Assembly (NCBI GenBank): GCA_913009825.1
Contig: CAJVYQ010000047.1
Coordinates: forward strand, 1-41,107
DNA from: an uncultured Deferribacteres bacterium
Lineage (GTDB): Bacteria; Zhuqueibacterota; JdFR-76; DREG01
DNA length: 41,107 nt
Reading direction: 5' to 3'
Position 1 is the stretch's first letter; each line of letters opens with the position of its first letter. Under the pieces are notes generated by a model. The model made no database searches and was not told the DNA's origin. It saw only the letters and a program-made list of their open reading frames with translations. Below, piece by piece: positions 7,037 to 15,606 of this stretch. Position numbers and translations under genes: made by a program.

Positions 7037-8128
7037 CTACGTTCGAAACCGGTAGAAAATAATATCGCCGTCTTCCACCAAATAATCCCGGCCATGTGTG
7101 GTAAACAAGCCGCGTTCCCTCAGCTCATGTTCCGAACCGTATTTTTCCAGATCGGCAAATTTCATCACTTCCGCCCGGATGAAGCCCTCCTTGAAATCGC
7201 TGTGAATTTTTCCCGCCGCTTTTTGCACATTGGTGCCTTTGGCTACGGTCCAGGCATGACATTCATTTTCGTTGGCAGTGAAGAATGTGATCAAATCCAA
7301 CAACTGATAGCCGGCGCGCACAACCTTTTGAAATCCCAATTCATCCAAACCTAATTCTTCCAGAAAGAGCTTCTGATTTTCGGGATCGAGTTCGGCAATT
7401 TCCGCCTGAGTTCTGCCGCAAAATTGTAAAAATGCGGCTTTATGATTTGCAGCAAACTGTCTTAATTGTTGTGCGTACGGATTTTTATACAGCGCAAATT
7501 CATCCACGTTGGCCAGGTAAAGAACCGGCTTGGCTGTCAGTAAATTAAGCGGCCGCAGCACTCTTTCTTCTACTTCCGGCAAATCCAACTCGGAAATATG
7601 TATCCCCCGATTTAATTTTTCTCTGACATTTTCCAGAATTTCATATTCGACTTTGGCGGATTTATCTCCCGTCAGAGCATTTCTTTTTGCGGCGCTCATT
7701 CTTTTAGTGATGGTCTCCAGATCCTTGAGCGCCAACTCCAGATTGACAATCTCAACATCCCGCACCGGATCCAGCTTCTCATCGATGTGAGCTACATTTT
7801 TATCTTCAAAACAGCGAACCACATGAGCGATGGCATCCACCTGTTGAATGTTGCCGAGAAATTGATTCCCTAATCCCTCACCCTTGCTGGCGCCTTTCAC
7901 CAATCCGGCGATATCAACAAATTCAAGTGTGGTGGAAAACGATTTAGTCGAACCGGTTATTTTTTGAATGACCTCCAAACGGGAATCCTGCAGGGGAACG
8001 ATACCGTGATTGGGATCAACGGTGCAAAACGGATAGTTGGAAGCCGGTACACCCTGGGTTGTGAGTGCGTTGAAAATGGTCGATTTCCCAACATTGGGCA
8101 AACCAATGATACCGCATCTGAATCCCAT
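7037..8128 (-). CDS. ychF: Redox-regulated ATPase YchF (Obg-like ATPase OLA1 family)
   Basis: A full-length 363-residue YchF. The P-loop GLPNVGKST is at 8-16, the switch region DIAGLVKGASKGEGLGN follows near 74, and the G4 position reads NVDE (in LANVDE) instead of the usual NKxD, explaining the family's ATP preference. A coiled helical insert follows the G domain, and the C-terminal TGS domain ends with the invariant-looking DGDIIFYRF. Cytosolic and ribosome-associated in known members, affecting translation under stress. GAGG precedes the ATG. It lies downstream of purC on the same strand, separated by 251 bases that include a GC-rich hairpin, so it is probably transcribed separately. Confidence 0.97.
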   Translation of the reverse strand: MGFRCGIIGLPNVGKSTIFNALTTQGVPASNYPFCTVDPNHGIVPLQDSRLEVIQKITGSTKSFSTTLEFVDIAGLVKGASKGEGLGNQFLGNIQQVDAIAHVVRCFEDKNVAHIDEKLDPVRDVEIVNLELALKDLETITKRMSAAKRNALTGDKSAKVEYEILENVREKLNRGIHISELDLPEVEERVLRPLNLLTAKPVLYLANVDEFALYKNPYAQQLRQFAANHKAAFLQFCGRTQAEIAELDPENQKLFLEELGLDELGFQKVVRAGYQLLDLITFFTANENECHAWTVAKGTNVQKAAGKIHSDFKEGFIRAEVMKFADLEKYGSEHELRERGLFTTHGRDYLVEDGDIIFYRFRT

Positions 8129-8261
8129 AAAAGCCTCGCACGTTTGATGAGAGATGCGCTGACAATGAGGTAACTGATCGTAAATACAAATATTACCTCG
8201 GTACAGGGCAGAGGTGCAACTCCCGACTCAGCTTAAGTTTAGTTTCCCAAACCAAGTTTAA

Positions 8262-8304
8262 TACACCCCCCGTACCCCTCCTGAGGGGGAGTGCGGGGGG
8301 TGTA
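8262..8304. repeat. GC-rich palindrome between purC and ychF
   Basis: TACACCCCCCG at the left is the reverse complement of CGGGGGGTGTA at the right, and the inner CCCCTC and GAGGGG also pair, giving a long stable hairpin. No T-run follows on either strand, so it is not a standard intrinsic terminator, though it could still slow transcription leaving purC. The CGGGGGGTGTAAA part is close to the interior of the element at 850-982. Confidence 0.55.
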
Positions 8305-8379
8305 AATTATTGACTGAATCAAAAATTCCACTCAAAAATAATTTACTGTGTTTCACCCTGTAATCAGTTACTATGAATT

Positions 8380-9264
8380 TTATATCGTTTCACCGGTTAA
8401 TAAACGCAGCGCTTCCAGATATTTTGCCCGGGTGTTGTTCACCACTTCGGGCGGCAATTGTGGAACCGGGGGCTGCTTGTTCCAGCCGATGGATTCCAGC
8501 CAGTCGCGCAGGTATTGTTTATCAAAACTCATTTGGGCGCGTCCCGGTTCGTATTGATCCATGGGCCAAAACCGGGATGAATCCGGCGTAAGCGCTTCGT
8601 CAATCAGATAGATATCACCTTCCAGCAGGCCGAATTCAAATTTGGTATCAGCGATGATAATGCCCCTTTCTTCCGCGTATTTCCGCGCCCAATCATAAAT
8701 CCGGACACTCAGTTCGCTCACTTTTTCTGCCAGTTCCGTGCCTACCATATCTTTCATCTGAGCGAAAGAAATATTTTCGTCATGACCGGAATCACTTTTA
8801 GTGGAGGGAGTAAAAATCGGTTCATCCAGGCACTGCGATTCCTGCAAACCCGCCGGGAGCCGGATACCGCTAATTTCGCCGGTTCGCCGGTAATCTTTCC
8901 AGCCGGAACCGGAAATATAACCACGCACAATGCACTCCACCGGCAGCGGTTCGGTTTTTTCCACCAGCATGCTGCGCTTCTCCAATGTAGCCGCATACGG
9001 CTGACAAACCGCAGGAAAATCCGCAACCTCTGTGGCGATAATATGGTTCTTCACCATCTTGCTCGTTTTTTCGAACCAGAAGCGGGATATCTGCGTGAGA
9101 ATCTTACCTTTATCCGGAATACCGTTCGGCATGATATAGTCGAATGCAGAGATTCTGTCGGAAGCAACAATGAGTAATTGATCGCCAAAATCAAAGATTT
9201 CTCGTACTTTACCGCGGCGAAGGAATTTCAGACCGGGAAGGTCGATTTGGGTGATAATATCCAT
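8380..9264 (-). CDS. purC: Phosphoribosylaminoimidazole-succinocarboxamide (SAICAR) synthase
   Basis: A 294-residue SAICAR synthase, joining CAIR and aspartate with ATP in de novo purine synthesis. Visible signatures are [13 protein letters not shown] near the N-terminus (ATP grip), [28 protein letters not shown], the [15 protein letters not shown] loop, [10 protein letters not shown] and [15 protein letters not shown]. Length and the long [10 protein letters not shown] loop place it with the yeast Ade1-like class rather than the shorter E. coli type. AAGGAAA precedes the ATG. No other purine gene is in the window, so it stands alone. Confidence 0.97.
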   Translation of the reverse strand: MDIITQIDLPGLKFLRRGKVREIFDFGDQLLIVASDRISAFDYIMPNGIPDKGKILTQISRFWFEKTSKMVKNHIIATEVADFPAVCQPYAATLEKRSMLVEKTEPLPVECIVRGYISGSGWKDYRRTGEISGIRLPAGLQESQCLDEPIFTPSTKSDSGHDENISFAQMKDMVGTELAEKVSELSVRIYDWARKYAEERGIIIADTKFEFGLLEGDIYLIDEALTPDSSRFWPMDQYEPGRAQMSFDKQYLRDWLESIGWNKQPPVPQLPPEVVNNTRAKYLEALRLLTGETI

Positions 9265-9450
9265 TGTATTTCCTTTGATTTTTTGTAATTTTCAGACGGA
9301 AGCCAAACAGAAACAAGCTATTTTTCCCACCGGAACGGTTACGATTATCTGTTTAACTCGCCGGGACGTCCTACAATATAAGAGAGAAGAGGAAAAAATT
9401 CAATTGTTTTGTTTTTACAAAAAAAGAAAAAAAGGAAAAAATCATCCGCA

Positions 9451-9597
9451 GTAACAATTTAGTTCTTTGAAGCATAGCAAGAAATACTCAGGCTGTCATT
9501 TCTCCGAATGCTTTTATCGGCCTGCCTATACAGACAGGCCGCTTAAATCATGCGGGAATGACACCTAATGTATCGTTTCAAAAAACTAAAATGTTAC
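9451..9597. repeat. MITE-like element, family 2 copy A
   Basis: The ends GTAACAATTTAGTTCTTTGA (9451-9470) and TCAAAAAACTAAAATGTTAC (9578-9597) are inverted repeats with two mismatches. The interior contains CTGTCATTTC, CGAATGCTTTTATCGG, a CCTGCC...CAGG hairpin and GCGGGAATGAC. The same elements occur in the same order in the copy at 19930-20064. It fills most of the 329-base gap between purC and the epimerase, and its right end overlaps the epimerase stop codon. The rest of the gap (9265-9450) holds only purC's leader and A-rich sequence. Confidence 0.75.
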
Positions 9598-9992
9598 CAT
9601 TCGCACAATTCGGTTAATACATCGAATGTGGATTTTGGATGAAGAAAAGCAATTTTATGGCCATCGCCGCCGGCCTGTGGTTCTTTATCGATCAACCGGA
9701 TTTTATGTTCTGTCAATTTCCTGAGAGTTCCCGCCAGATCTTCCACGCGGTAAGCAATATGATGGATCCCCTCACCTTTCCTGGAGATGAATTTAGCGAC
9801 AGGACTACGGGGAGAAGTGGGTTCCAACAGTTCAATTCTGGTGTCGCCAACAGGAATCATGACCAGACGTACCTGCTGATCAGGAACTTCTTCCGGTTCC
9901 GAACAGGTGAGACCCAAAATATTTTGGTAGAAATTAATTTGTTCATCCAGATTTTTTACAGCGATACCAATATGATCGATCTTTTGTACCAT
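9594..9992 (-). CDS. mce: Methylmalonyl-CoA epimerase
   Basis: A 132-residue VOC-fold enzyme converting (S)- to (R)-methylmalonyl-CoA in propionate or odd-chain metabolism. Metal-ligand positions are visible: His in KIDHIGIAV, Glu in RIELLEPT, His in GIHHIAYRV and Glu in the C-terminal LTELCE. An in-frame upstream ATG (10046) would overlap the preceding permease gene, but GGAGAG before ATG 9992 gives the family's standard N-terminus. The stop codon TAA overlaps the terminus of the repeat element at 9451-9597, and the C-terminus is of normal length. No mutase gene is nearby; it may be read through from the export cluster just upstream (50 bases). Confidence 0.93.
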   Translation of the reverse strand: MVQKIDHIGIAVKNLDEQINFYQNILGLTCSEPEEVPDQQVRLVMIPVGDTRIELLEPTSPRSPVAKFISRKGEGIHHIAYRVEDLAGTLRKLTEHKIRLIDKEPQAGGDGHKIAFLHPKSTFDVLTELCEW

Positions 9993-10042
9993 GTTCTCTC
10001 CGGAAATGTGTTTGGCAAAAAAATGAGAACGGGAAAAGTAAT

Positions 10043-10762
10043 TCAAACAAATTTCTCTCTTTTTTGCAAATTGAGCAAGCCATAAAGCATCACTAATACG
10101 GTTCCAACCGACAGATAAATCCGGTTTTTCAGGGTAATATCCATCCAGATCGCTTCATTCATATCGGAAGGCATCATGAATGGGTTGAGAAAAATATTCC
10201 ATTTACTTGCTTCTAAAATCCCGCTGGAGATCCAAAAAGCCACGCCTATTACAACCATCACAACGGCGGTACCGTTGCCATTCCTGGCAAGCGTGGAAAC
10301 CATAAAAGACAAGCTGCCTAAAAAGAAAATGGGAAACATCAACTGGTAAACCATTTCCATCACCGGAACACTGGCCATGGCCAGGCCGGCAAAAAATGAA
10401 AGACCGATGAGAATAACAAAAACAACCACATAAATCAAAGCTAGGCGGACAAGCCACACTTTGTAACGGTAGTTGGGAATGCCAAACAGAATTTCCAACA
10501 TGCGGGCATCGGAATCATTTTGAATACCGAAAGCCGTCGGATAAAAAATGAGAAGAATCCCGGGGAAAAGCAGTGTGTAAAAAACGGAGCCTTCGGTTGG
10601 ATTTGAATCGGAAAAAAGATTTACAATGGCAACAAACAGGAAAAATCCAACAGCCGCCAACAAGAAAAAAATGAATTTGTTGGCAAAAATAATTTTTAAA
10701 TTGTAACGGCTCAGCCGAAACAATACATTGACGCTGTTTTTCCATAATTGTTTGTAATTCAT
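10043..10762 (-). CDS. ABC-2 type transporter permease, partner of the RND-ABC fusion
   Basis: A 239-residue integral membrane protein with about six spans (around residues 26-48, 62-82, 105-132, 135-160, 165-185 and 215-232) and little outside the membrane. The pattern, including NDSDARMLEILFGIPNYRYKVW between spans, fits an ABC-2 permease that acts with an ABC ATPase. The upstream gene's stop codon (TAG, 10771-10773) runs into this gene's AGGGA ribosome site, so translation is probably coupled. The upstream gene encodes an ATPase domain at its C-terminus, the natural partner. Substrate is unknown. No signal peptide or enzymatic domain. Confidence 0.85.
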   Translation of the reverse strand: MNYKQLWKNSVNVLFRLSRYNLKIIFANKFIFFLLAAVGFFLFVAIVNLFSDSNPTEGSVFYTLLFPGILLIFYPTAFGIQNDSDARMLEILFGIPNYRYKVWLVRLALIYVVVFVILIGLSFFAGLAMASVPVMEMVYQLMFPIFFLGSLSFMVSTLARNGNGTAVVMVVIGVAFWISSGILEASKWNIFLNPFMMPSDMNEAIWMDITLKNRIYLSVGTVLVMLYGLLNLQKREKFV

Positions 10763-10770
10763 ATAGTTCC

Positions 10771-13700
10771 CTACATCTTTTTACGTAACAACCACAAATA
10801 GGCATCTTCCAGCGTGGGATGCACGGTGTGCGCATCTTCATGAGGCTTGGATTCTGAGATACACCGAACACGAATCTTTTCTCCATCGCGCATGTGATGC
10901 ACAACCTGATACTGCTGCCGGAATTCTTCGAATTCCCTAACGGCCAGGTGAAGTTGCCAGACATGGCCGCCGGCAATTTCCGTCATTTTGGCAGGTTCAC
11001 CTAAGTACCTTAACTCGCCCCGGTTCATCACTGCAACCCTGTTACAGGAACTGGACACATCTTCGATGATATGAGTGGAAAAAATTACCACCCGTTCCCG
11101 GCTTAATTCCACTAACAGATTCCTGAAACGGATCCGTTCCCGCGGGTCGAGACCGGCCGTGGGTTCATCCACTACCAGAATGCACGGCAAATGAAGAAGA
11201 ATTTGCGCAATCCCGATCCGTTGTTTCATACCGCCGGAAAACGAGCTGATTTTTTCATCTTTATGCTTCTCCATGTGAACTGCACCAAGAACGTACTGCA
11301 CCACCTCTTCCCGTTTATCTTTGTCAACGATATTTTTAAGAATAGCCAGGTAATTGAGAAATTCATAAGCGGTCATATTTTCGTAAGTGCCGAACTCCTG
11401 CGGCAGATACCCGATTAAACCCTGCAGCTCTTCACGCTTTTCATTGGCGTCTATGCCGTTGATCCAAACCTTGCCGTAACTTTGTTCAAAAATGCCGCAG
11501 ATTATGCGCATCAGGGTAGTCTTGCCGGCACCGTTAGGACCAAGCAAACCAAACATGCCGTTGCCAATTTCAAGCGACACACCGTTCAGCGCCCTGAAGG
11601 GTAACTTCTTTTTGCCAATGACCGGAATCATCTGCACAAACCGGTAAAACTGGCGGCGAATGCCGGAGAACCTGCCGATGATTCTGGCAATGTTTGTTTG
11701 TTCGCGGTGCAGCCGGTTGGAAGTGGTGTAAATTGTCAGGGTCAGATACCAAACTGCGAAGATGAAAATCACGATGGCAATATTGTGCCAGCGCGAGAAA
11801 AACAGAATTAAATTGAACAGTGGGAAGCCCCAAAAAAACAGGGGGTGAAAGGGATTGATAATTCTTTTCAGCCACTTGCCTTTTGCCGCTTGTTTCTCAA
11901 GCAGAGGCCGGGCAGCATTCCACAAGTAAAAAACGTAAAAATAGATACCGTGGGCTAAAACAAATAACCAAAAGCCGCTTTGCAGATAAAAATAGACAAA
12001 ATAAATCAGAAACCCCAGCAGGGGAAGCTGCCAGATCAAATTGTCTATCGTTTCCCGTGTTTTAACTTCTCTTGCCTGAACCGCTTTGTTATGAATCAGT
12101 TTTCCTTTCCCCCATTCCCGCACAAACCGGGCATCCTGGTCATAAATCTTGACCAGATTCTGAATCTTAATGATGATAGATTCATCCGGTTTAATAAATT
12201 TTGCCTGCGCCTGGCGCAAACTTACCTGCAGGAAATAGGTCATACCCGGAATCAGCGTAATCAACGAAAACAGAAAAACCAACTGCCAGATTAAACTATC
12301 CACATTAAAATAAATTTCCCAACTGCCAAACAAAAACAGGATAATCTGTGCCAATTTAATTTTCCAGCTTAACGCCCGGAGCCAGGCAAGCGAACTCTCC
12401 AAACCGGAATAAACTGTGGGAATGAAGACCAATGTGAACAGAGTGCTTAACGTAAGTCCGCCAATTACGGTGATGGCAAACGGCGCACCGATCTGGGTGA
12501 CATATTCCCCTTTGCCCATTGCCAGCGGCAGCATGGCGATGATGGTGGTTGTCGCAGTGATCAGAATTGGCCGTACCCTTGCCTGCCCGGCCAGCAGAAG
12601 CGCCCGGGACCGCCGGTATCCCCGTTTCCGTAAAATCCGTGTGTAGTCTATTAAAATAATTCCGTTGTTCACCACCACGCCTAAAAGAATCAGAAATCCG
12701 GTGAGCGTGTTGGCATTAAACAGCGAGTTTCCGGTGAGAATAAGCGCCCAGAACGATCCCATCGCCGCCAGCGGAATGGTGAACATCATCACAATTGGTG
12801 TGGTAAGCGATTCGAACACGGAAGCCAGAATCATAAAAATCAGGATAAAAGCGGCGCCGATTAGAAAATAAAACTCGCTGAAATCGTTCTCATTATGAAC
12901 AACCTCCACGGCAATGCCGGAGGGGATCACCAAGTTGGCTATCAATTGATCGATTTCCGAACGGGAAGCCTCCAACAATGTTTTGGAACCATTGATCTCC
13001 GACAGAAAGCGATATGTCAATTCAATCTGGTTCTCCTGGTTTACCCGGTTAATACTGCCCAGCCCGGAAGCATAAACCGTTTTGGCCAATTGCTGCAATT
13101 CGTATGTACCGCCATTGGAACCGGGAATGGACAATTGTTTGAGATCATTGATATTTTTTTCTTTCCTGGCCGGATCATCGCTTTCATTTGAGCGGATAAT
13201 AATATCATATTCATCTGTGCCCTGTTTATATTTCAGGCCGGAGGAAAATTCACTCTGAAAAGTGCTTAACTCGGCAGCCACCGTGTTCAGCGATACATTA
13301 TATTGCCCCATCGATTGCGGATCAAAATAGAGATGTAATTCAGGACGGTTACTGGAAACATTTAAACGTACGGAACTGATGGAAGACAGGTTTTCCAGAT
13401 AATACCGGATATCATCCGCCACATTGCGCATCCGGTCAAAATTCCGGCCCTTAATAATTATTTTTTCCGATTGCGACCCGATGCCAAGCATCCGTTCAAA
13501 ATTTGCACCGGGATTGGCGCCGCCACCTCCTCTGAAACGACGACTGGATTGCGGCTGTTCAAAATCAACTTCGGCAACACGAATTTGATCCATGCGTTTT
13601 TTGATTTCTTCCTTTATCTGCGCCAGATTCCGGTCATTTATCTGTTCGAAATCTTTTTTTAGTTTTACAGTAACAATTGCTTCGTCTTCGTAAATTTTAC

Positions 13701-15492
13701 TAACCACATCCTGCTTTTCATCGATGTCTTTCAGACGATCCTCTAAGTCGGCCACAACCTTGTCGGTAGACTCCAGCGTGGCTCCCTGGGGCATGGTTAC
13801 ATAAAGGTTGAATTCGTCGGATTCCACTTCCTTAGAAACATTCAAACTGAGCGCCAAAGCGATGATAATACTGGCAAAAAAAGTGACTACTGTAATCAGA
13901 ATGGTTCGAGCCGGAAAACGCAGCGTGGATTTCAATAAAAGAGTGTAGATTTGCAAAAGCCGGTTTTTTTGTGAAACAATCTGAAAATTAGCGGTATCTT
14001 CTGTCTTTCTTTTACGAAAGAAATAATGCGTCACCATGGGCACAAGCGTAAGCGCCACGAATAGCGAAACAAGCAGCGTGGAGATAATGGAAACGCCGAT
14101 GTGGCGGCCGATTAACCTGATGGCAAAATTAGTTGAAAAAATGAACGGCAAAAACACCGTAATAGTCGTTAGTGTGGCAGCAAAAATGGAACGCCAGACT
14201 TCCGATGTGCCCTGAATCACCGCAGTATCGGTATCTTTATGCTGTGCTTTCAGGCGATAAATATTTTCCAGCACCACAACGCTGTTATCCAGCAACATGC
14301 CTATGGCCAAGGCCATTCCTACTAATGTGAGACTGTTCAATGAAATATCAAAAGCGTAAAAAAAGTTCAGCGCGGTAAAAATAGAGATGGGAATGGCCAG
14401 GGCGATAATTAAAACCAAACGGAAATTTCTGAGAAATACCCAAAGAATCATCACCGCCAACAAACCGCCGATAAGGGCTAACCGGATAATTAGATTCACG
14501 TTTGTTTCCATATTCTCGGCGACATCGCTCTGTATGACAATCTCGATATCCCGGGGTTTCAATTCCCGGTTCAGCCGGTCAATCAGGGCCCTGGTTGTAT
14601 GAGACAGGTTAATCTGATTAACCTGCGTATCGCGCACCAGTTGGATGGTAACCGCCTCTTTCCCGTTTACACGGCTCAAAGAAGTCTCGTCTTTCACACC
14701 GACATAAACTTCCGCTACATCTTTCAGTAAAACAGGACCGGCACGGCGCACAACAATGTTTTGCAGATCATTTACATCTGTGTATTCGGCAACGACATTG
14801 ACAAAATATTTTTTATCTTTGCCGTAAACCTGGCCGACATAAGCCCGGCTTTCACTGTTCTGCCGGATAAGGTTACGTATTTGATTGGCCGTAATGTTGT
14901 ATGCGCGGCCGGCATCTTCATCCAGAATAATTTCAACTGATTTTTCCCTGCCGCCAAAAACTTCAACGCCGGCTATGCCATCAATATTTTCCAGTTCGGT
15001 TGCTATTTTGGTATCCACAATGTTTCGCACCCGGTCGACGCCGCCGCTGCCGCGCACCTGCAAACCCATGAACTGGTTGGCCATCTGCTGAGTATCCACT
15101 TTCAAAACATTCACTCTGAATTCTTCAGGCAGTGAATTTTTTATCTCGTTCACTTTTTCCTGCAGCCGAAGGTAAGCGTACTTCAACTTCACACTCTGAT
15201 TGTAATAGACAAAGATCATCCCCTGCCGCTGTTCGGAATACGATTCAAGTTTGTCGATCCCCTCAAGGGTACCGATCGCGCCTTCCAAAGGGATAACAGC
15301 CTGGTTCTCCATATAATGGGGGGCTACTTCCTGTTGGGCGCTGTTCACCATCACAATTAAAAACGGCAGTTCGGCGTTGGGAAACAGTTCAACAGGCAAT
15401 TGTTTGTAGGAGATATATCCCAGCATGGTTAAAGCGATAAAAAGCATGCTGACAAATGTTTTTCGTGAGATAATAAATCTTATAATATTCAT
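10771..15492 (-). CDS. RND efflux permease fused to a membrane-anchored ABC ATPase
   Basis: One uninterrupted 1573-residue frame. Residues 1 to about 1032 are a complete RND permease: TM1, a large porter loop, the TM4 motif GMLLDNSVVVLENI with Asp402, a second porter loop, and the TM10 motif GVVVNNGIILIDY. Two extra spans follow (about 1040-1085). IIIKIQNLVKIYDQ (1106-1117) looks like the first strand of an ABC domain, but about 175 residues with roughly four spans (1153-1252) intervene before LPFRALNGVSLEI (1297-1309). The ATPase then continues: Walker [10 protein letters not shown] (1318-1326), signature SGGMKQ (from 1419), Walker B LVVDE (Glu1443), H-loop His1474. All catalytic residues are present. 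Start has weak AAAGAAAA upstream. Neighbours are an RND permease upstream and an ABC permease downstream. I know no characterised protein with this layout. Confidence 0.88.
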   Translation of the reverse strand: MNIIRFIISRKTFVSMLFIALTMLGYISYKQLPVELFPNAELPFLIVMVNSAQQEVAPHYMENQAVIPLEGAIGTLEGIDKLESYSEQRQGMIFVYYNQSVKLKYAYLRLQEKVNEIKNSLPEEFRVNVLKVDTQQMANQFMGLQVRGSGGVDRVRNIVDTKIATELENIDGIAGVEVFGGREKSVEIILDEDAGRAYNITANQIRNLIRQNSESRAYVGQVYGKDKKYFVNVVAEYTDVNDLQNIVVRRAGPVLLKDVAEVYVGVKDETSLSRVNGKEAVTIQLVRDTQVNQINLSHTTRALIDRLNRELKPRDIEIVIQSDVAENMETNVNLIIRLALIGGLLAVMILWVFLRNFRLVLIIALAIPISIFTALNFFYAFDISLNSLTLVGMALAIGMLLDNSVVVLENIYRLKAQHKDTDTAVIQGTSEVWRSIFAATLTTITVFLPFIFSTNFAIRLIGRHIGVSIISTLLVSLFVALTLVPMVTHYFFRKRKTEDTANFQIVSQKNRLLQIYTLLLKSTLRFPARTILITVVTFFASIIIALALSLNVSKEVESDEFNLYVTMPQGATLESTDKVVADLEDRLKDIDEKQDVVSKIYEDEAIVTVKLKKDFEQINDRNLAQIKEEIKKRMDQIRVAEVDFEQPQSSRRFRGGGGANPGANFERMLGIGSQSEKIIIKGRNFDRMRNVADDIRYYLENLSSISSVRLNVSSNRPELHLYFDPQSMGQYNVSLNTVAAELSTFQSEFSSGLKYKQGTDEYDIIIRSNESDDPARKEKNINDLKQLSIPGSNGGTYELQQLAKTVYASGLGSINRVNQENQIELTYRFLSEINGSKTLLEASRSEIDQLIANLVIPSGIAVEVVHNENDFSEFYFLIGAAFILIFMILASVFESLTTPIVMMFTIPLAAMGSFWALILTGNSLFNANTLTGFLILLGVVVNNGIILIDYTRILRKRGYRRSRALLLAGQARVRPILITATTTIIAMLPLAMGKGEYVTQIGAPFAITVIGGLTLSTLFTLVFIPTVYSGLESSLAWLRALSWKIKLAQIILFLFGSWEIYFNVDSLIWQLVFLFSLITLIPGMTYFLQVSLRQAQAKFIKPDESIIIKIQNLVKIYDQDARFVREWGKGKLIHNKAVQAREVKTRETIDNLIWQLPLLGFLIYFVYFYLQSGFWLFVLAHGIYFYVFYLWNAARPLLEKQAAKGKWLKRIINPFHPLFFWGFPLFNLILFFSRWHNIAIVIFIFAVWYLTLTIYTTSNRLHREQTNIARIIGRFSGIRRQFYRFVQMIPVIGKKKLPFRALNGVSLEIGNGMFGLLGPNGAGKTTLMRIICGIFEQSYGKVWINGIDANEKREELQGLIGYLPQEFGTYENMTAYEFLNYLAILKNIVDKDKREEVVQYVLGAVHMEKHKDEKISSFSGGMKQRIGIAQILLHLPCILVVDEPTAGLDPRERIRFRNLLVELSRERVVIFSTHIIEDVSSSCNRVAVMNRGELRYLGEPAKMTEIAGGHVWQLHLAVREFEEFRQQYQVVHHMRDGEKIRVRCISESKPHEDAHTVHPTLEDAYLWLLRKKM

Positions 15493-15510
15493 ATTTTTCT
15501 TTTTTTAGTT

Positions 15511-15539
15511 TTTATATGATCGTTCTTCCGGTTTTACAA
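15511..15539 (-). promoter_or_regulatory. Candidate promoter for the RND-ABC fusion gene
   Basis: On the minus strand TTGTAA (15539-15534) and TATAAA (15516-15511) are 17 bases apart, 18 bases before the fusion gene's ATG. It lies directly downstream of a terminator-like palindrome, so the fusion gene may have its own transcript. The -35 match is only four of six, so the call is tentative. Confidence 0.4.
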
Positions 15540-15551
15540 ACCTTCCAGCCT

Positions 15552-15588
15552 AAAAAAACCTTCCGGGTTTTTAAAACCCGGAAGGTTT
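15552..15588 (-). terminator. Perfect palindrome with T-run between the two RND genes
   Basis: AAACCTTCCGGGTTTT (15556-15571) and AAAACCCGGAAGGTTT (15573-15588) are exact reverse complements around a single base. On the minus strand the stem is followed by seven T in all (three inside the stem end), as in an intrinsic terminator. Within a same-strand gene series it may attenuate rather than stop transcription. Extra copies of ACCTTCC and GGAAGGT flank it, so a repeat origin is possible. Confidence 0.5.
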
Positions 15589-15606
15589 GAATATTTCCGG
15601 AAGGTT

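Noticed and set aside
8262-8304. Intrinsic terminator for purC
   Set aside because: The hairpin is stable but lacks a T-run on the minus strand and resembles repeat sequence elsewhere. It is listed as a repeat only.
10771-15492. Assembly chimera joining an RND gene and an ABC gene
   Set aside because: The frame is continuous, the junction contains hydrophobic segments with ordinary codon use, and the next gene is the expected ABC permease. It cannot be fully excluded without reads.
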